Positions 22,932 through 34,934 of a stretch of 64,000 nt of DNA are shown one piece after another (positions within the stretch are counted from its first letter, which is position 1; every line of letters begins with the position of its first letter). The notes below the pieces were generated by a model. That model ran no database searches. It saw nothing but the letters and a program-made list of their open reading frames with translations, and had not been told where the DNA came from. The DNA lies in NCBI GenBank assembly GCA_019137255.1, contig WPDH01000280.1, positions 310,001 to 374,000 on the forward strand. Reading direction: 5' to 3'. The stretch comes from Corinectria fuckeliana (lineage: Eukaryota; Ascomycota; Sordariomycetes; Hypocreales; Nectriaceae). The position numbers and the translations under genes were made by a program.

Positions 22932-24065
22932 AGGATGGGGGACGTTTTGACTGTCTGGCACAGTCTATATTTTGTAATCAGAGTTTCCAGCTTCCATTTG
23001 GTTCGAATCCCTGAACTCAATGCCTCGCTGCGTCAATTCATCTGCTCTAGTGACCGGAATGACTCGGACACGGCGTAGTCACGGCAGTTGTCAGTTGTCA
23101 GTTGGATACTGCTGGCGTTCAGGCAAACATCATGGTCTCGATGAGTGTCTTGATTGACCAGTCTTTTGACTTCCCCGCAGCAGTAAACAATAGCCTGCAA
23201 GTAGGTGGCCGGACTAGACTAACCCGGACCAAAATAGGTCGGCATGTTGGTGAGAAATATCATGCAGGCAAGGTCGATACCCATGACTGGTGTTAGGGTC
23301 GCCGTGTAAATCGGCACTGCACGACTGAGGTGTTGGCCACTATAGACGCACATACCATGGCAGGTTTCTATCTGAGACTTCCCCTTGGCTTTTGTAGATC
23401 AGATCAGATCACACGCCATCTCAATTGACCGCGAGATTTGTTCTGTCGCAACTGCTGCTTCTACACTGTGAGGCGTCCCGATTCATGATACAGCAGACAG
23501 CTATTTTACCATGTCCTTGCTCCAATCCTCGGACAAAGCCTACCCCAGAATACGACTGAGCTTCTCGGAATCGGTCTACAACTCGGCAAGTGGACCTAGC
23601 GAATCTACGTCGATCACCCGGAGCCCACTTTGAAGCAGGGGACGCGGCGGGAAGCTCCACGTACTATGCCGGGCCCCGGAGATATACTGCGGGGAGTCGG
23701 AAGCCCGCCGCTAATCACTCATAACAGGCACGCCCGCGGACTCCATGCTTGCCTAATACACCCGACTGTTATGGAGCCTTCCTTTTCGTCGCCGGCAAGG
23801 AAGACCATGGCGCGTAAGGTAGAACTTCCTTTTCGAGCTGTGGGCCGTCCAATTGACAGCTCACCAGGTGTGGAGGGCCCCTTCGTTGACTGCGGAGGTG
23901 CACTTCGTTCAAGTGCGGAGGTTGCATCGCGCCGTCTTTTGCGCTGGCTCCCAGGGATCAGGGAGCCGGGTGGCGATGCGAAATCTCGGATCTTTTCGGC
24001 GGCCGTCTTCGAGGCTTTTCAGGCCAGAGGCCGGTGCATGTATGGTGAAGGAGGCAACGGCTGTC
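22932..24065. other. Intergenic, hAT transposase to small gene
   Basis: No supported gene. It contains a short 7-bp tandem repeat (CAGTTGT, three copies at 23085-23105). Several short open frames on both strands look random. The right end is the promoter of the 81-aa gene. Confidence 0.4.
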
Positions 24066-24073
24066 TATATAAG
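24066..24073 (+). promoter_or_regulatory. TATA box of the 81-aa gene
   Basis: TATATAAG lies 135 bp upstream of the ATG at 24201. It is followed by a C/T- and A/C-rich leader without ATG, typical of well-expressed filamentous-fungal genes. Confidence 0.6.
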
Positions 24074-24200
24074 AGCGCGGCCTTCGACCCTCTTGGACAG
24101 AAAGAATCACCACTACCAACTCACCAAACTACCACTTCACTCTCAGCACTCCCAACACTCGACTCTCACCTTCCAACCCCTTCAACAACCAACATTCAAG

Positions 24201-24625
24201 ATGTCTGCCCCCCGCGCGTAAGTCTCCCCTCTTTCTAAGACTCTTCTCAGGTCAAGGCCTCAGCGTCGCTCTTTGCCCCGGTCCAACCAACCCAACCCCC
24301 CTTCGCGAGCCAGTCTAACACTGACACTCCAAAAGCCTTACCAAGAACTACGACTCCGAGACCGAGGGTCAGAGCCAGTTCGTGGTCCCTCTGCCCACCG
24401 CCACCGGTCTTAACCGCCCTGCCGGTAAGTCATCATTCCACCAGTCAACGCTGCGAGCTTGGACACACCTCTGACAGCTACACAGGCCAGCTCCTGAAGG
24501 GCGCTACCGACGACGAGGGCAACCAGAAGACTGCCGCTCTTCTCGTCGGCATCAAGCTGGACCTCGAGGCCGAGGTCCACTTGACTGCTCGCGTCAAGGG
24601 TGACATCTGCGTTGGTCTCTACTAG
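24201..24625 (+). CDS. Small conserved-looking protein, 81 aa, unknown function
   Basis: Three exons (24201-24217, 24336-24424, 24486-24625) with canonical GTAAGT donors and AG acceptors join in frame to 81 aa. The first exon codes for only five and two-thirds codons (MSAPR then a split Ala). The protein is soluble, with no signal peptide or helix anchor. It has a polar N-terminal half containing SETEGQSQF and TGLNRPAG and a C-terminal half rich in Val/Leu/Ala ending DICVGLY. I do not recognise a named family. Evidence that it is a real gene: three exons joining without a stop, strong codon bias toward C at third positions, and a TATA box with a clean leader. Abundant expression, for example in stress or spores, would fit this promoter type but is inference. 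Confidence 0.75.
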
Positions 24626-26940
24626 AGCGTCGGGGCTTGATTCCGTCCTGGACCAGTAGGTGATTGTGAACTCTGGAAGGCGAGAGTGGTGGTGGCCCTG
24701 CTGATGCCCACGATTGAAGTGACAAGGGCGTCTCATGCTATGGGAGCCTTTTCAGGTGACCACAGGGCTCTGGGTTTTGGTCAAAAGTTTCATATTCCCG
24801 ATACTCTATACAATCTGCATTGAAGCATACACCGGACACTTCAGGTGTTAGAAAGCTTTCCTGGAATGTGATTGGGACCTCCAGACTACGTGAGATCCGT
24901 CTGAGATCTCCCTTGATGCAAAAACACAGCGTCCCCTCCATGCCAACGACGTTCCACAAGACACGGTCCTCAGGGCAGCGAGACCTACAGAAGACCCCTG
25001 AAGCCGGGGGAGTTTGTCGCCATGTTCCCCAAAACACAGGCCTGTCAACACAAGCCTGTCATCGCCGAGGGCAAATAGATGCAGATGACTCGGTGCGTGC
25101 TTCGGCTAGCATTTCGCTTCATTGGGATGCGGACAGCCGGCTTTGCGGTCTCGGCGATGACGAGGCGGCCGATGAACTGTAGCCACGTAAAGATTTGCTT
25201 GTGCTTGTCGGAGAGGGGATTGCCAGGACCGGTTTGCTGATGGCGCGCAATCTGTTGTTTGTGAGTCAGGTCCACGCCCGTGATTGATGAAGCAAGGCTA
25301 TTGATAGCTGCTACTTCGTACACAACATGACTCCTTGGACTCAAGAAGCGATGCCAACAAATATCCTGCCAGTTAATCCATCAACCCAGATGACATAGTA
25401 GGAATTCGCCGCTGTTTGATGCAGTATCCATTTGTTCGCCCAACGCTCAAACGATCAGTCACGCCATGCGTCATCCGACAGCCCATTCTGTCACCGAACC
25501 GTGACGGCTATAAAGCCTCGTCGTCCTCCTCACTAAATTCCTTCTTCTCTTCCTCCCCCTCACACACCCACCGTCTTCGTATACTATCAGCACTACAGCT
25601 CAATCTTTTCGCACATCCGCGACTGAGAACCGGGCTCGATATCTCTTCTCCCTCGCCATCTCTGCCAAATGGAGGCCCAATAGATTGGACCGCCGGGGAA
25701 GATACATTATACAGGTAGCCGACGTACAGCCCATCCGCACCGGGCTCAACAGCCTGGCACTCTTGTCCGTCCTGGCCCTGCTTGGTTGAGCCTACCCTCT
25801 CCTACCTGCCCGTCTACCTATCTTCGTACATCCGCTGCCGTTTGATACCGAGTCAGCACGACGTCTCCCGGATTCCAACCACGACCGAGCTACCCACCGT
25901 GAACCATCTGCCGACCGTTCAACCACGCCCTCGCCAAGGCAGGCTCCCTCAATCGATTTGGACCGGAATTCTCACAGGCCATGGCTCGTTGTTACCTCGC
26001 TATTCAACTCCCGACTATATAAATTCGACACCCGTTGCTAATGTCACGGCCAGAGCTCATGCGTTCACCCGTGGGGCTCCGTCCTAGCATGACGGCTTCG
26101 CCTACAAACAACATTCCCCTGCAATCGCTCAAATTCCCGGGCGGTCCACCAAGAAGAATTATACTGAATGGCGAGGCTTTCAGTACCCACCCGGCGTCTT
26201 CGTCCAACACAAGTGGACGGCGGCACTAGGCCAGACTGGAGTCCTCGCCAAGTATAATGGGTTTTCGGAACCGAAGGAACTTACTTCCTTCTACGATGTC
26301 ATCAGTACATTACGTCTCCCACTTCTAACACTCTGTACTAATCCATCTAGCTGCCTCTTACCTTACACACCATGCTAAACGCGTGACGCTCATGGTAAAA
26401 GACATTCATACATTAGGTCACGTCCTCAAATGCTTTGGAGTCTATCATATGACTACCTCCGTATCTGTATCTTCTCGTACTACATGTATCTCTCCCTTCA
26501 ACTCTCTATTATACTATGCTAATATATTGCTGAAGACTAAATCTAAGAAACCGAGAAAGCCCATCTCACCAGATGTCAGTTTGTCTCCAGAGCCTGTTCT
26601 GTCTCCAGAGGTAGGTACAGGGCCCGGGGAGGGCCCAGCGTCCGGGGAAGGCCCGGCGCCGGAGGATGGCCTAGCGTCTGTTGTAAACTAAGAGATAAAT
26701 GTCGTAGCTAAATAAGAGATGACTTGAGGATCCGAATATATAAATTTAGGGCTCCTATGATTACAGACCAACGTTGCCCTATCACCAGATTAACAATTCT
26801 ATATTCAAAATTGTATTAATCAATTGTACTAGTCTATATTTTTAATTTACTTTTTTGGGTATAATTTCTTACCTTTTGGGTACCCACGACTACCCATGGT
26901 CTGTTCCCACTACCCATGGGTACCCAATTTAAAACACTAC
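24626..26940. other. Gene-poor stretch with coding-like fragments
   Basis: No complete gene is supported. On the minus strand at about 25045-25344 an open frame reads like protein (KQQIARHQQ, IFTWLQFIGRL) but has no ATG and no recognised family. On the plus strand, GGCTATAAAG near 25508 is followed by a CT-rich stretch resembling a promoter and leader, and a 62-codon ATG frame lies at 26041-26229; product unknown. From about 26750 the DNA turns AT-rich and ends in a cluster of GGTACCC/TACCCATGG palindromic words at 26876-26925, possibly a transposon end. Confidence 0.4.
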
Positions 26941-26949
26941 TCTGGGTTT

Positions 26950-27280
26950 TTAATGTTGAGCAGATAGGAAGCCTAAAGCCCGCCATCGGTGAGACGCTAA
27001 AACAGGCTGAAGTGTCTTATGTATAGCAAGACTGAAGTGGCTACCGACGATGCCGATCTGCACCACGACATCTGTACAGACGTGTAACACCTCCCTAGTT
27101 ATGGAGATTGTTGCGATGTTGTAATGCGAAAACTCTGACATGTATATAGCAAGCCGCCAACGAATAGTCATATCACATATCCAGCTGCGCCAAAAGGGAA
27201 TGAGCACATTGCTAACGCGTGATGCTAAGCTAGTCGTGCCGCCGAAGTATTGAGACCTACGCCTGTGCTCGTATCTCAGC
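26950..27280 (-). pseudogene. Unidentified coding-like fragment
   Basis: A minus-strand frame from about 27280 to a stop at 26950 reads smoothly as protein (VLIPFWRSWICDM, ISITREVLHVCTD) in an otherwise AT-rich, gene-poor area. It has no convincing start, is closed upstream by stops and matches no family I recognise. It is most likely the remnant of a gene or transposon. Confidence 0.25.
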
Positions 27281-28506
27281 CTTAGCCAATACGACTCCCC
27301 AGTACTGTGCCAAGGCTAAAGTAACGGCTGGGCTGGGAGACAGCACGTCTGTACCTACAATTACGATGTGAAATTTCTTTATCGAGTCGAACCCGCAGCT
27401 GTGACCGGAATTCTACTTTACAGCGAATGAAAGACCAAGTCAAATTACCCCTTTCCTCTGCAAGAAACACATTTCTACTGCCCCATGACTACAAGCTCGT
27501 CGAAATCAGGCAAAAGGCGTTCGTTGACTATTCTTACAACCGAAGGATTACTTCCAGACTCCGTCTTTGCAAGCCCGAGAAATATATCCTTTGCCTCGGA
27601 CATAGAACCTTGAAGTCTATCTAGACTAGAAGACGAGGCTAAAGTAGCCACAGGCAGACCAATTATCTTCCATAGTGACGATGATAAGATTAAAGGCGTT
27701 GTCTTTGAAACGAAGGACCCAGAGCTGGGACGGAATGGTGGTAGTGGACTTTCAGGGCTAAATGACAGTAGGTAGGACTGGGTATTAGCTAGGGTGCCTA
27801 CTTAAGGTGGCCGCCTTCCCAGCCTAGCTTGGAGAGCATGCTTGTTTCTCTTATTGAATTGATATGCTTGTTTTTGCCCCTTTAACTTGACTGACCAGAT
27901 TGTTCCAGCAGCTATTTTCGTTCACATCCTGAACTCATTACCATTAGAAGCGCAATCCTTTTATCTATTTTATTGAAATTTTCCTTCTTGCGATATCCCT
28001 CCTGGGAAGCCGGCAGCTTCCATTTTAGCCTATTTTTCTAGCCTCCCGGGTAGGTGTTGGAGTCTGGGCTGATATGTTCACACTGAAGTGAGCCATCCAC
28101 CAATAAATCAGCTGCTACGAGTTCCCTCTTGCATAAACTAAGGAGGGTGGCGCGAAATTCTACGGATTGGACACTTCTAACTTTCTAGAAAGATATGCAA
28201 GAGTAATGCAATAGGATGATACCCCCTATGATATTGACCTGATTCTAGAACCCATGAACACTATTGATACGAACATCAGGTACTCCGATGATCCGAAAGT
28301 CTATCATTCCATCACATCTCTGCTAGTTGATCACAAAAAAGGCCGCTGGCTGCACTAGATAAGAAGCCAGGAGCCAAGTGCAGTTCGACATGCATTAGTC
28401 AAGCACCTGGAGCGACTACTACTTCCTGGCGTAGCATAGGAAAGAAACTACAGCCAACGTCCTCCATTCTGACACGAGAACTCCCATAGCCGATGGCGTG
28501 TTGCAG
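27281..28506. other. Gene-poor stretch
   Basis: No gene is supported. A plus-strand ATG frame at 27485 reads MTTSSKSGKRRS and is stopped after 41 codons. The same frame continues past the stop as RLEDEAKVATG..IIFHSDDDK until about 27770, so it may be a gene remnant with a nonsense mutation. The rest is AT-rich without features. Confidence 0.35.
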
Positions 28507-28548
28507 TTACATCAGCGGGAATGTCGGACCCTCGGAGTCAGTGACTTC

Positions 28549-28625
28549 ATGCCGCTGCGGCGTCGTTGCGGCCCGCAGTGGCGCGTTGCGGCCCCGTTCG
28601 TTGCGGCCCGCTGCGGCACGATGCA
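28549..28625. repeat. GCGGC-rich imperfect tandem repeat
   Basis: About 75 bp built from variants of GTTGCGGCCCGC and GCTGCGGC words, sharply more GC-rich than its surroundings. It lies about 0.5 kb upstream of the cyanide hydratase gene. Confidence 0.6.
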
Positions 28626-29009
28626 CTGATGGATTGCGGCAGTTGCTTGGCTGACAGCGATTCCAGGATATCCGACTAGGCCGTTCTCGCCGCTCAACAA
28701 CTCGGGTTCCATTTATGTGGTTAATCTCAGCAACCAGCATGGAAGCTCGGGAGTTCTCGCCATTTCTCGGGAACTGCTTAAAGGTTGACCGTGTTGAGCG
28801 GTTTAATGCTGTATGCCATGGATGCCTGTCACCGCGCTGGGTGCTACGCACATGTGATAACCAACGAACGATTTGTCCTGATAAGTCATGACTGCGGATT
28901 GAGCTGCAGCAGCAACGATGTCCGAGATTGTCCGCAAGAATCCCGATTCCCGAAAAGGTCAGTGACCTTCTCGACGACTTACTTCAACATCAGCTGGCTC
29001 GGCACTACC

Positions 29010-29016
29010 TATAAAG
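29010..29016 (+). promoter_or_regulatory. TATA box of the cyanide hydratase gene
   Basis: TATAAAG lies 122 bp upstream of the ATG at 29138 and is followed by a C/T- and CAA-rich leader. Confidence 0.6.
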
Positions 29017-29137
29017 AGTCTTGAATGCCCTCCATCAAAATGTCACTTAGTTCTATCATCACTCTTCTCCAGCAAGAAACAAATTCAACTCAAACCACCC
29101 CGAAGCCACAGAATTTCACCATCTCAAACCACGTAAA

Positions 29138-30314
29138 ATGGCCATCACCAAGTACAAGGCAGCTGCAGTCACTTCAGAGCCGGGAGTAAGACTTCTTGAC
29201 ACCCAAGCCCAAGCATCGTTGCTGACTCGCTCTAGTGGTTCGACCTAGAGGGTGGCGTCCGGAAGACCATCGACTTCATCAACGAAGCTGGAAAGGCTGG
29301 CTGCAAGCTTGTCGCTTTCCCTGAAGTCTGTATGTGACAATCGGATTCACCAGATTTACTAGATTCACCACTCAGCATTTTTCATCTAGCCGCTGACATT
29401 CCTTAGGGATCCCCGGCTACCCCTACTGGATGTGGAAGATTACCTATCTTCAGTCCCTTCCTATGCTCAAGAGGTACCGCGAGAACTCGATGGCGGTCGA
29501 CTCCGAGGAGATGCGCCGAATCCGCCGCGCAGCCCGCGACAACCAGATCTTCGTCTCGCTGGGCATCTCCGAGATTGACCATGCCACCCTCTACATGTCG
29601 CAGGTACTCATCGGCCCCGACGGAGCCGTCATCAACCACCGCCGCAAGATCAAGCCCACGCACGTGGAGAAGCTCGTGTACGGCGACGGCGCGGGCGATA
29701 CCTTCATGTCCGTGTCCGAGACGGAGATCGGCCGCCTTGGCCAGCTCAACTGCTGGGAGAACATGAACCCCTTTCTCAAGTCTCTCAACGTCTCGGCCGG
29801 CGAGCAGGTCCACGTCGCCGGCTGGCCCGTGTACCCGGGCATCGAGCGCCAGGTTGCCCCGGACCCGGCGACCAACTACGCCGACACGGCCTCCGACTTG
29901 GTCACCCCGGCGTACGCCATCGAGACGGGCACTTGGACGCTGGCGCCCTTCCAGCGCTTGTCGGTCGAGGGCCTGCGCAAGAACACGCCCGAGGGCGTCG
30001 AGCCTGAGACGGACACGGCGCCCTACAACGGCCATGCGCGCATCTACCGTCCCGATGGTAGCCTGGTCGTCAAGCCGGAGAAGGACTTTGATGGGTTGTT
30101 GTTTGTCGACATCGACCTGAACGAGAATCACCTCACCAAGGTCCTGGCTGATTTCGCCGGCCACTACATGCGTCCGGACTTGATTCGCCTCTTGGTCGAT
30201 ACCCGCCGCAAGGAACTGGTCACGGAAGCCGATGGCGCTTCGTCGATTGAGACGTACAGCACTAGGCAGCGACTTGGACTAGACCGACCTCTCAGCGAGG
30301 AGGAGGGAGCTTAG
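29138..30314 (+). CDS. Cyanide hydratase (nitrilase superfamily)
   Basis: Three exons (29138-29185, 29236-29329, 29407-30314) give 349 aa. The nitrilase catalytic triad is intact: Glu46 (FPEVWIPGYP), Lys128 (HRRKIKPTH) and Cys163 (LNCWENMNP). These are the expected positions for fungal cyanide hydratases, and the whole sequence reads closely like those of Fusarium and Gloeocercospora. The enzyme adds water to hydrogen cyanide to give formamide, forms large spiral oligomers and is cytosolic; it protects fungi from plant or self-made cyanide and is usually cyanide-inducible. The short C-terminal tail ends soon after LGLDRPLSEEEG, somewhat shorter than in some relatives, a region that varies. 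The gene stands alone, with gene-poor DNA on both sides. A nitrilase with another substrate is the main alternative but is less likely. Confidence 0.93.
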
Positions 30315-31239
30315 AGAAGAGGTGTTTCCTCCAGCTTACTTCGATATGCATCCTAAGGCCTTGTCTGATGAACATTCTTCAACGTGGCGCCTGCTAGACA
30401 ACTAATCAGGAAAAGCACCATTTGCGGGGGTGTATAGAGGAAGCTCGTGAGAATCTCTCCTCTACCTTTAGTCCAGATCTATATTAAAGTTGAAGATGAA
30501 TTATATCATTACAATCTTGCCATTAAGACTCTCAAGGCGCGCTTGTACGTTGCGAGTCTCGCTCGTATGCCTCTCCTCATGGAATGGAGTTGTGTGTCCG
30601 GAGGAACGCCTAGTCACTGAAGTTGTGGTTCTGGGCCAATGACATCGAATAGTACCAAAAAGGAAATGTACAGCGGCCTGTGGCAGTTCTTGATGCTGCC
30701 TTGAGGGCGAAAAGTGCCATGCCTAATTACATCCAGTCTTCGTATGTCTGCACTACATAAGTCTGGGGGAATGGCTGCTTACAAGGCCTGGATGGCAAAG
30801 CCCGTCAGCGAATTCCATAATCTGAGCAGTTCATTGAGTAAGTCTAGCCACGCTTACTCGGACTCGTTCACTGCCGTCCATTCTGGAAGCAACACTCAGC
30901 CCCGACATGCGTTGGAACGTGCATTTCCGCACTGATAACAGACGAAGGGGCAAACGCAGGGAATTGTTCCTGTCACCGCAATCCATTGTAACAAGCCGTC
31001 TTATGTTATCAATTTATTTATGTATCTTGCGACAGAGGTAGTGGCCGTCGGTGTTGAACTTCATAGACCCCTCCACCATCACCTTAAATGTTCATAGCTA
31101 TAGAAAGTTCGCTTGGAGAAAGTTGTCGGCATAGTCTTTGTAGTCCTCTATGATAGTATGTCCCACATAACGTTGAACCTCGGGTGACGTAGTCCCTCTT
31201 CGGTGACCCAGTTCTCGAGTGACTGACCCTTAGTGCCGA
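30315..31239. other. Intergenic, cyanide hydratase 3' side
   Basis: No gene is supported. It contains the 3' untranslated region of cyanide hydratase and moderately AT-rich DNA leading into a HET-domain relic. Confidence 0.4.
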
Positions 31240-31615
31240 ACAACAAAAATCATGTCGATGCCAGTGATTTCGGCTATGTCATCCCTCAGAGTCTCTTTTG
31301 TTTCAATCATTGCCTATGCCCGGCTGAAGAACACCACTTCTAGGGCGGCAATCAGCTCTTGTAAGTCCGCCCTCGTGTGAGCCAGCGGCAATCCACAAAT
31401 TGATCAAACGCAACTGTCCATATGGCCGGCGCACTTTGGTTCAGTTGGAGGTTAAAGTCTTTCAGATAGGCGTAGCAGCAAGTTGCTTCTTGATACCATT
31501 GCTCCATTGCTTTGATAGCTTCAATCAGTTCGGCGCTGCTAGACTTGTAAATGCACACACAATGCCAATCAGACTTGGGCAAGGTCGTTGTTCTTGACCG
31601 CTCCGTTGGCTTCAT
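31240..31615 (-). pseudogene. HET-domain (heterokaryon incompatibility) gene relic
   Basis: The minus strand carries a diagnostic part of the HET domain: SSSAELIEAIKAM, then WYQEATCCYAYL, then CRWLTRGRT in one frame. After a one-base loss near 31361-31366 it continues in another frame as LQELIAALEVVFF and, past an in-frame TAG at 31314-31316, as DDIAEITGID. In intact family members these read as one chain (AELSEAI, WY..A..CYAYL, RGWTLQEL, EITGI). The conserved Trp of RGWTLQEL is Arg here. HET proteins trigger cell death when incompatible hyphae fuse. This copy is a fragment with a frameshift and a stop, so it is non-functional; its N-terminal and C-terminal parts were not found. Confidence 0.8.
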
Positions 31616-34600
31616 CGAAACCTTCCAAGTTACGATTCCTGATGTGAATGGTGGTGGTTGTGCTCATGTTTGTGGTTCTTGCCGGAGTTGGTTGCTTGGT
31701 GGACGAGTTTGTAGTCGGTGCAGTCTTCAGTTCCCTAAGTTATATTCATGTTGGAGAATTAGCAATGCAACCAGTTACAAGAATGTCAAGACACTAACGA
31801 CGTGTAATAGAAGGCAGAATTAATGGCTAAAAGGAGGTAAAGGGGATATATAAAGGTGGACTTTGAGGATTCAATGTAGAATGGCATCCCGTTGAGATGT
31901 AAACAGGCAATGGCTCAGCGGGACGCAAACTACTTCCTCTTCGAGGCGGAGCAGCCTTTGTTTCAAGTACTATGGGCTCTTAATTTCGCACTGATGCCAT
32001 GGTCTAGCCCAGTTGCGCTCAAATGGAGGACAGGGAGTCTGGAGAAGACGTCCATCGGAGTCTTCCAGACCCCCCTTTGGGCCGTGTGATTCGTATACGT
32101 CCGCGAGTGCATGGATCCCTAACCCAACAATGTAAAAATCCCACAAATTGGAAACGATTCATCGCGGCGTTACATGAATACGAGTCTCGAACGGGAGGTA
32201 AGTCATGGCCCGAGCTGTCGCCTTGGGAGTACTCGGCGCTCACGGTGGAGCAACGTGAGCATGCTGCCTGCCCCCATGGGGTATGCGTCGTACTTATCGG
32301 GCTGGAAATCCTACGAATATGCCTGAAGCACCCCTTCTGACATCGGACTTGACACCGTTAATTGAAGCCTGGCCACAAATGCTGCCCATAAATCCGGGGC
32401 CGACGTTCTGCAGCTGCGCCATCCTTGGCCCGGAAGGGGCGTAGTGTGCTTGGAAAGGGTCAGAAAGGGACGGGCCGAACAGAAGGGGAAACTGGATGGA
32501 GGGCAGAGCGTACAATGCTGGGTCTGCTCAGAGATAACCAGCATAGTGTAGACACTGAAGCGGTAGACTATTCTCCTTTCTGGGTCCCATTTCGCCTTCG
32601 CCAACCGCGACGGTAATTTTCCTAGTGCACTATGCTGCTTCATGTTCTTTTTGCCAGAGTTGAGTTGTGGTTTAGATAAATGGCGTACATATTATGATGG
32701 ACAACTTGGATGTAATTGAGGCAAGCAAAAGAGGTGAAGCCTCTATTCGTGGATTTGAGTAGAGTCGACATGCGCCAATTGCTAGTGACAGTCTCGCATG
32801 ATGACTTAACAGGATCCGCCAAGGTCTCTCTGTTCCAGTTATGTACCTGATGTTTCGTACCAGAATAATCCCTCCCCAGTCGGTCGGGAATGAAATGGGT
32901 TTGCCAAGACCGGGGGCTCACACAAACTAACCACAACAAGCCAGCAGGCATCCGCCAAGCACCAATCACGAGAGTCCCTGGCCTTGATGCATTGCCGAAA
33001 TAGGAAGTTGCTGTCCATTGCCTGGCGAGAACTAGCTCGCTCGGCACCACCTCCGACAGAAGCAACCGCCTATAATTTCCGACAGACTGTCTTGAAGAGG
33101 TACATGTCCAACTCACGCTTCTTGCTACATTACACAAGGGGAGACATTCCGAAAAGAGAACATTCGCGGCTCTGAATACTACCCAGGATATAGCTCTGCA
33201 CAAGTCTGCCGGAGAAATCGACTGCCCGGACATGCCACACAGCTGCACAGTCAAGGGATCCGGGGCTTTCAAGACGTGGTGTGCCCACCCTAATCGGCCA
33301 GTCTAACGTTGCAGGTGCTACCAAATGCGGCCTGGATACTTGACAAGTCCTCTGACGATGGGCGTGAAGGGATTTGTGCTTAGACTGCTGTGCAGAAGGG
33401 TCGGGGCCGCAATGGGGGCATAAAACCTCACGTATGGTCTCGATAACTTCGACTGGCAGGTCTAAAAGCTGAGCCGTGTTGAGAACTTGGGAGAAGTATG
33501 TACGAATGGTTAAGGATTCAAGATGGGATTTCGAGTTCTACCTAACAATGCGGCTGAAGCCTGAATGTGAGGCAGGCAAGCGCCCGAAGGAAAACACTGC
33601 AGACGATAGAGGAATCATCTCAGAGATGAGTCTGCAACGTTGACCAAAAAAACACTATGAGGATCAAGAGATGGCCTTCTAGTCTTACAGCATCTAGTAG
33701 TATTTTCTGTTTTATTTTATTTTAATAGCCCTACCAGAGCTGTTTGCTAAGAGGTGGATAGAGGCTGACAGAAATGCCCGACAGGGCTACGGCGCTGTAG
33801 ACACACTTCTATGAGCGGACTATTCTGTCCTTCGTTTCGGTGTGCCGCTGGCAGCAAGGTCACGTGACTTCCACCACCCAACAGTTCTACCAAGATGTTA
33901 CTGTTGCGGCGGCACAACCGCGATCTGGTACTCCTGAGAGCAATGCCGGCATTGGTCAGCTTGTGCTGTCGATGCAGCAGGGTCCAGGTCTCCTCGAAGA
34001 TCGAACGACCTACTCCGCCAACACCGAAAAACTTACCGTACTTGGTAGAGCTTGGTGCAGGGGTGCTGTGGTGCTTACACGGTGTCAACCCCCCAATTGA
34101 GGTGTCTGCATAGTAGATAGAAGGCGCCAGCAGGTGTCGATCCTATTGGCACCTCATGGCTCCTTGCCGCAGCCTGGCACCGCGCCTATCAGGCTAGGTA
34201 CCTACCGGTCGCTAAGCGGCGATGCTGACGAACGAGGCGCTGATCTGCTGGCGCTCACCCAACTCGGTGAGCTTTTGCAACATGGAGACGGAACCGGAGC
34301 ATCTGGGAACATCTTGGTTGTACCTGCGCAGAATCGTGACTTCTGCCGGCACCAAGTCTGCACGGCACGCAAGGTACCTTTTCGCTGGGGCCTCCGTTTA
34401 GCTCCATATCCCTGTCCAACCCCTGCATGCTCAGGTACCCGGTAAGGCAGGTTGGAGGTATCGGTCCATCAGAGCTAAAGGTGTGGTACCTTCAGTGGCT
34501 GCGCAAAAGGCCTGGAGGCTGTAAGTGCGGTGTTACCAAGAAACGTTGTCGAAGACTTGTCTCATGACCCGTTGTAGGCGGCCAGCAATGTACTTGTCAT

Positions 34601-34934
34601 CTTAGCGTATTAGAGTGGCCATAAAATTGGATCGGTACGGCCGACCTGCCTTAGTCTAGGGGTCGCAAAGAGATGGGTTGGTCTGTGCATAGGGCTTGAA
34701 TGTACTCTATATGACTAAGAAGAATCCCTATTAATTATTCTCAAATGTAGTGGTTTTAAATGTGAGCCTGCTCATAGATGTAGTGCATATATACGTAGTT
34801 AAGATTTACTTACTATTTTATTCAAGCTATAGTAGCCTGAGGTGAGGAATACCTGCGGAATCTGGTTATGTATCTTGTTCGTGCTAACTCTTTGACTACG
34901 GTAAGCCTGCCCCACAACCCCTTGCGCTAGCGGA
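31616..34934. other. Gene-poor stretch
   Basis: Several open frames of 65-210 codons occur on both strands, the longest on the minus strand at 32640-33272, but none has a recognisable domain, a consistent start context or codon use like the neighbouring genes. I treat them as chance or relic frames. No RNA gene or clear repeat is seen. Confidence 0.4.

Noticed and set aside
22990..23030. GGTTCGAATCC resembling a tRNA T-loop
   Set aside because: The flanks do not form a 5-bp T stem or an acceptor stem, and no D or anticodon arm is visible upstream.
32640..33272. 210-codon minus-strand open frame
   Set aside because: No domain, no leader or splice context and codon use unlike neighbouring genes; probably chance.
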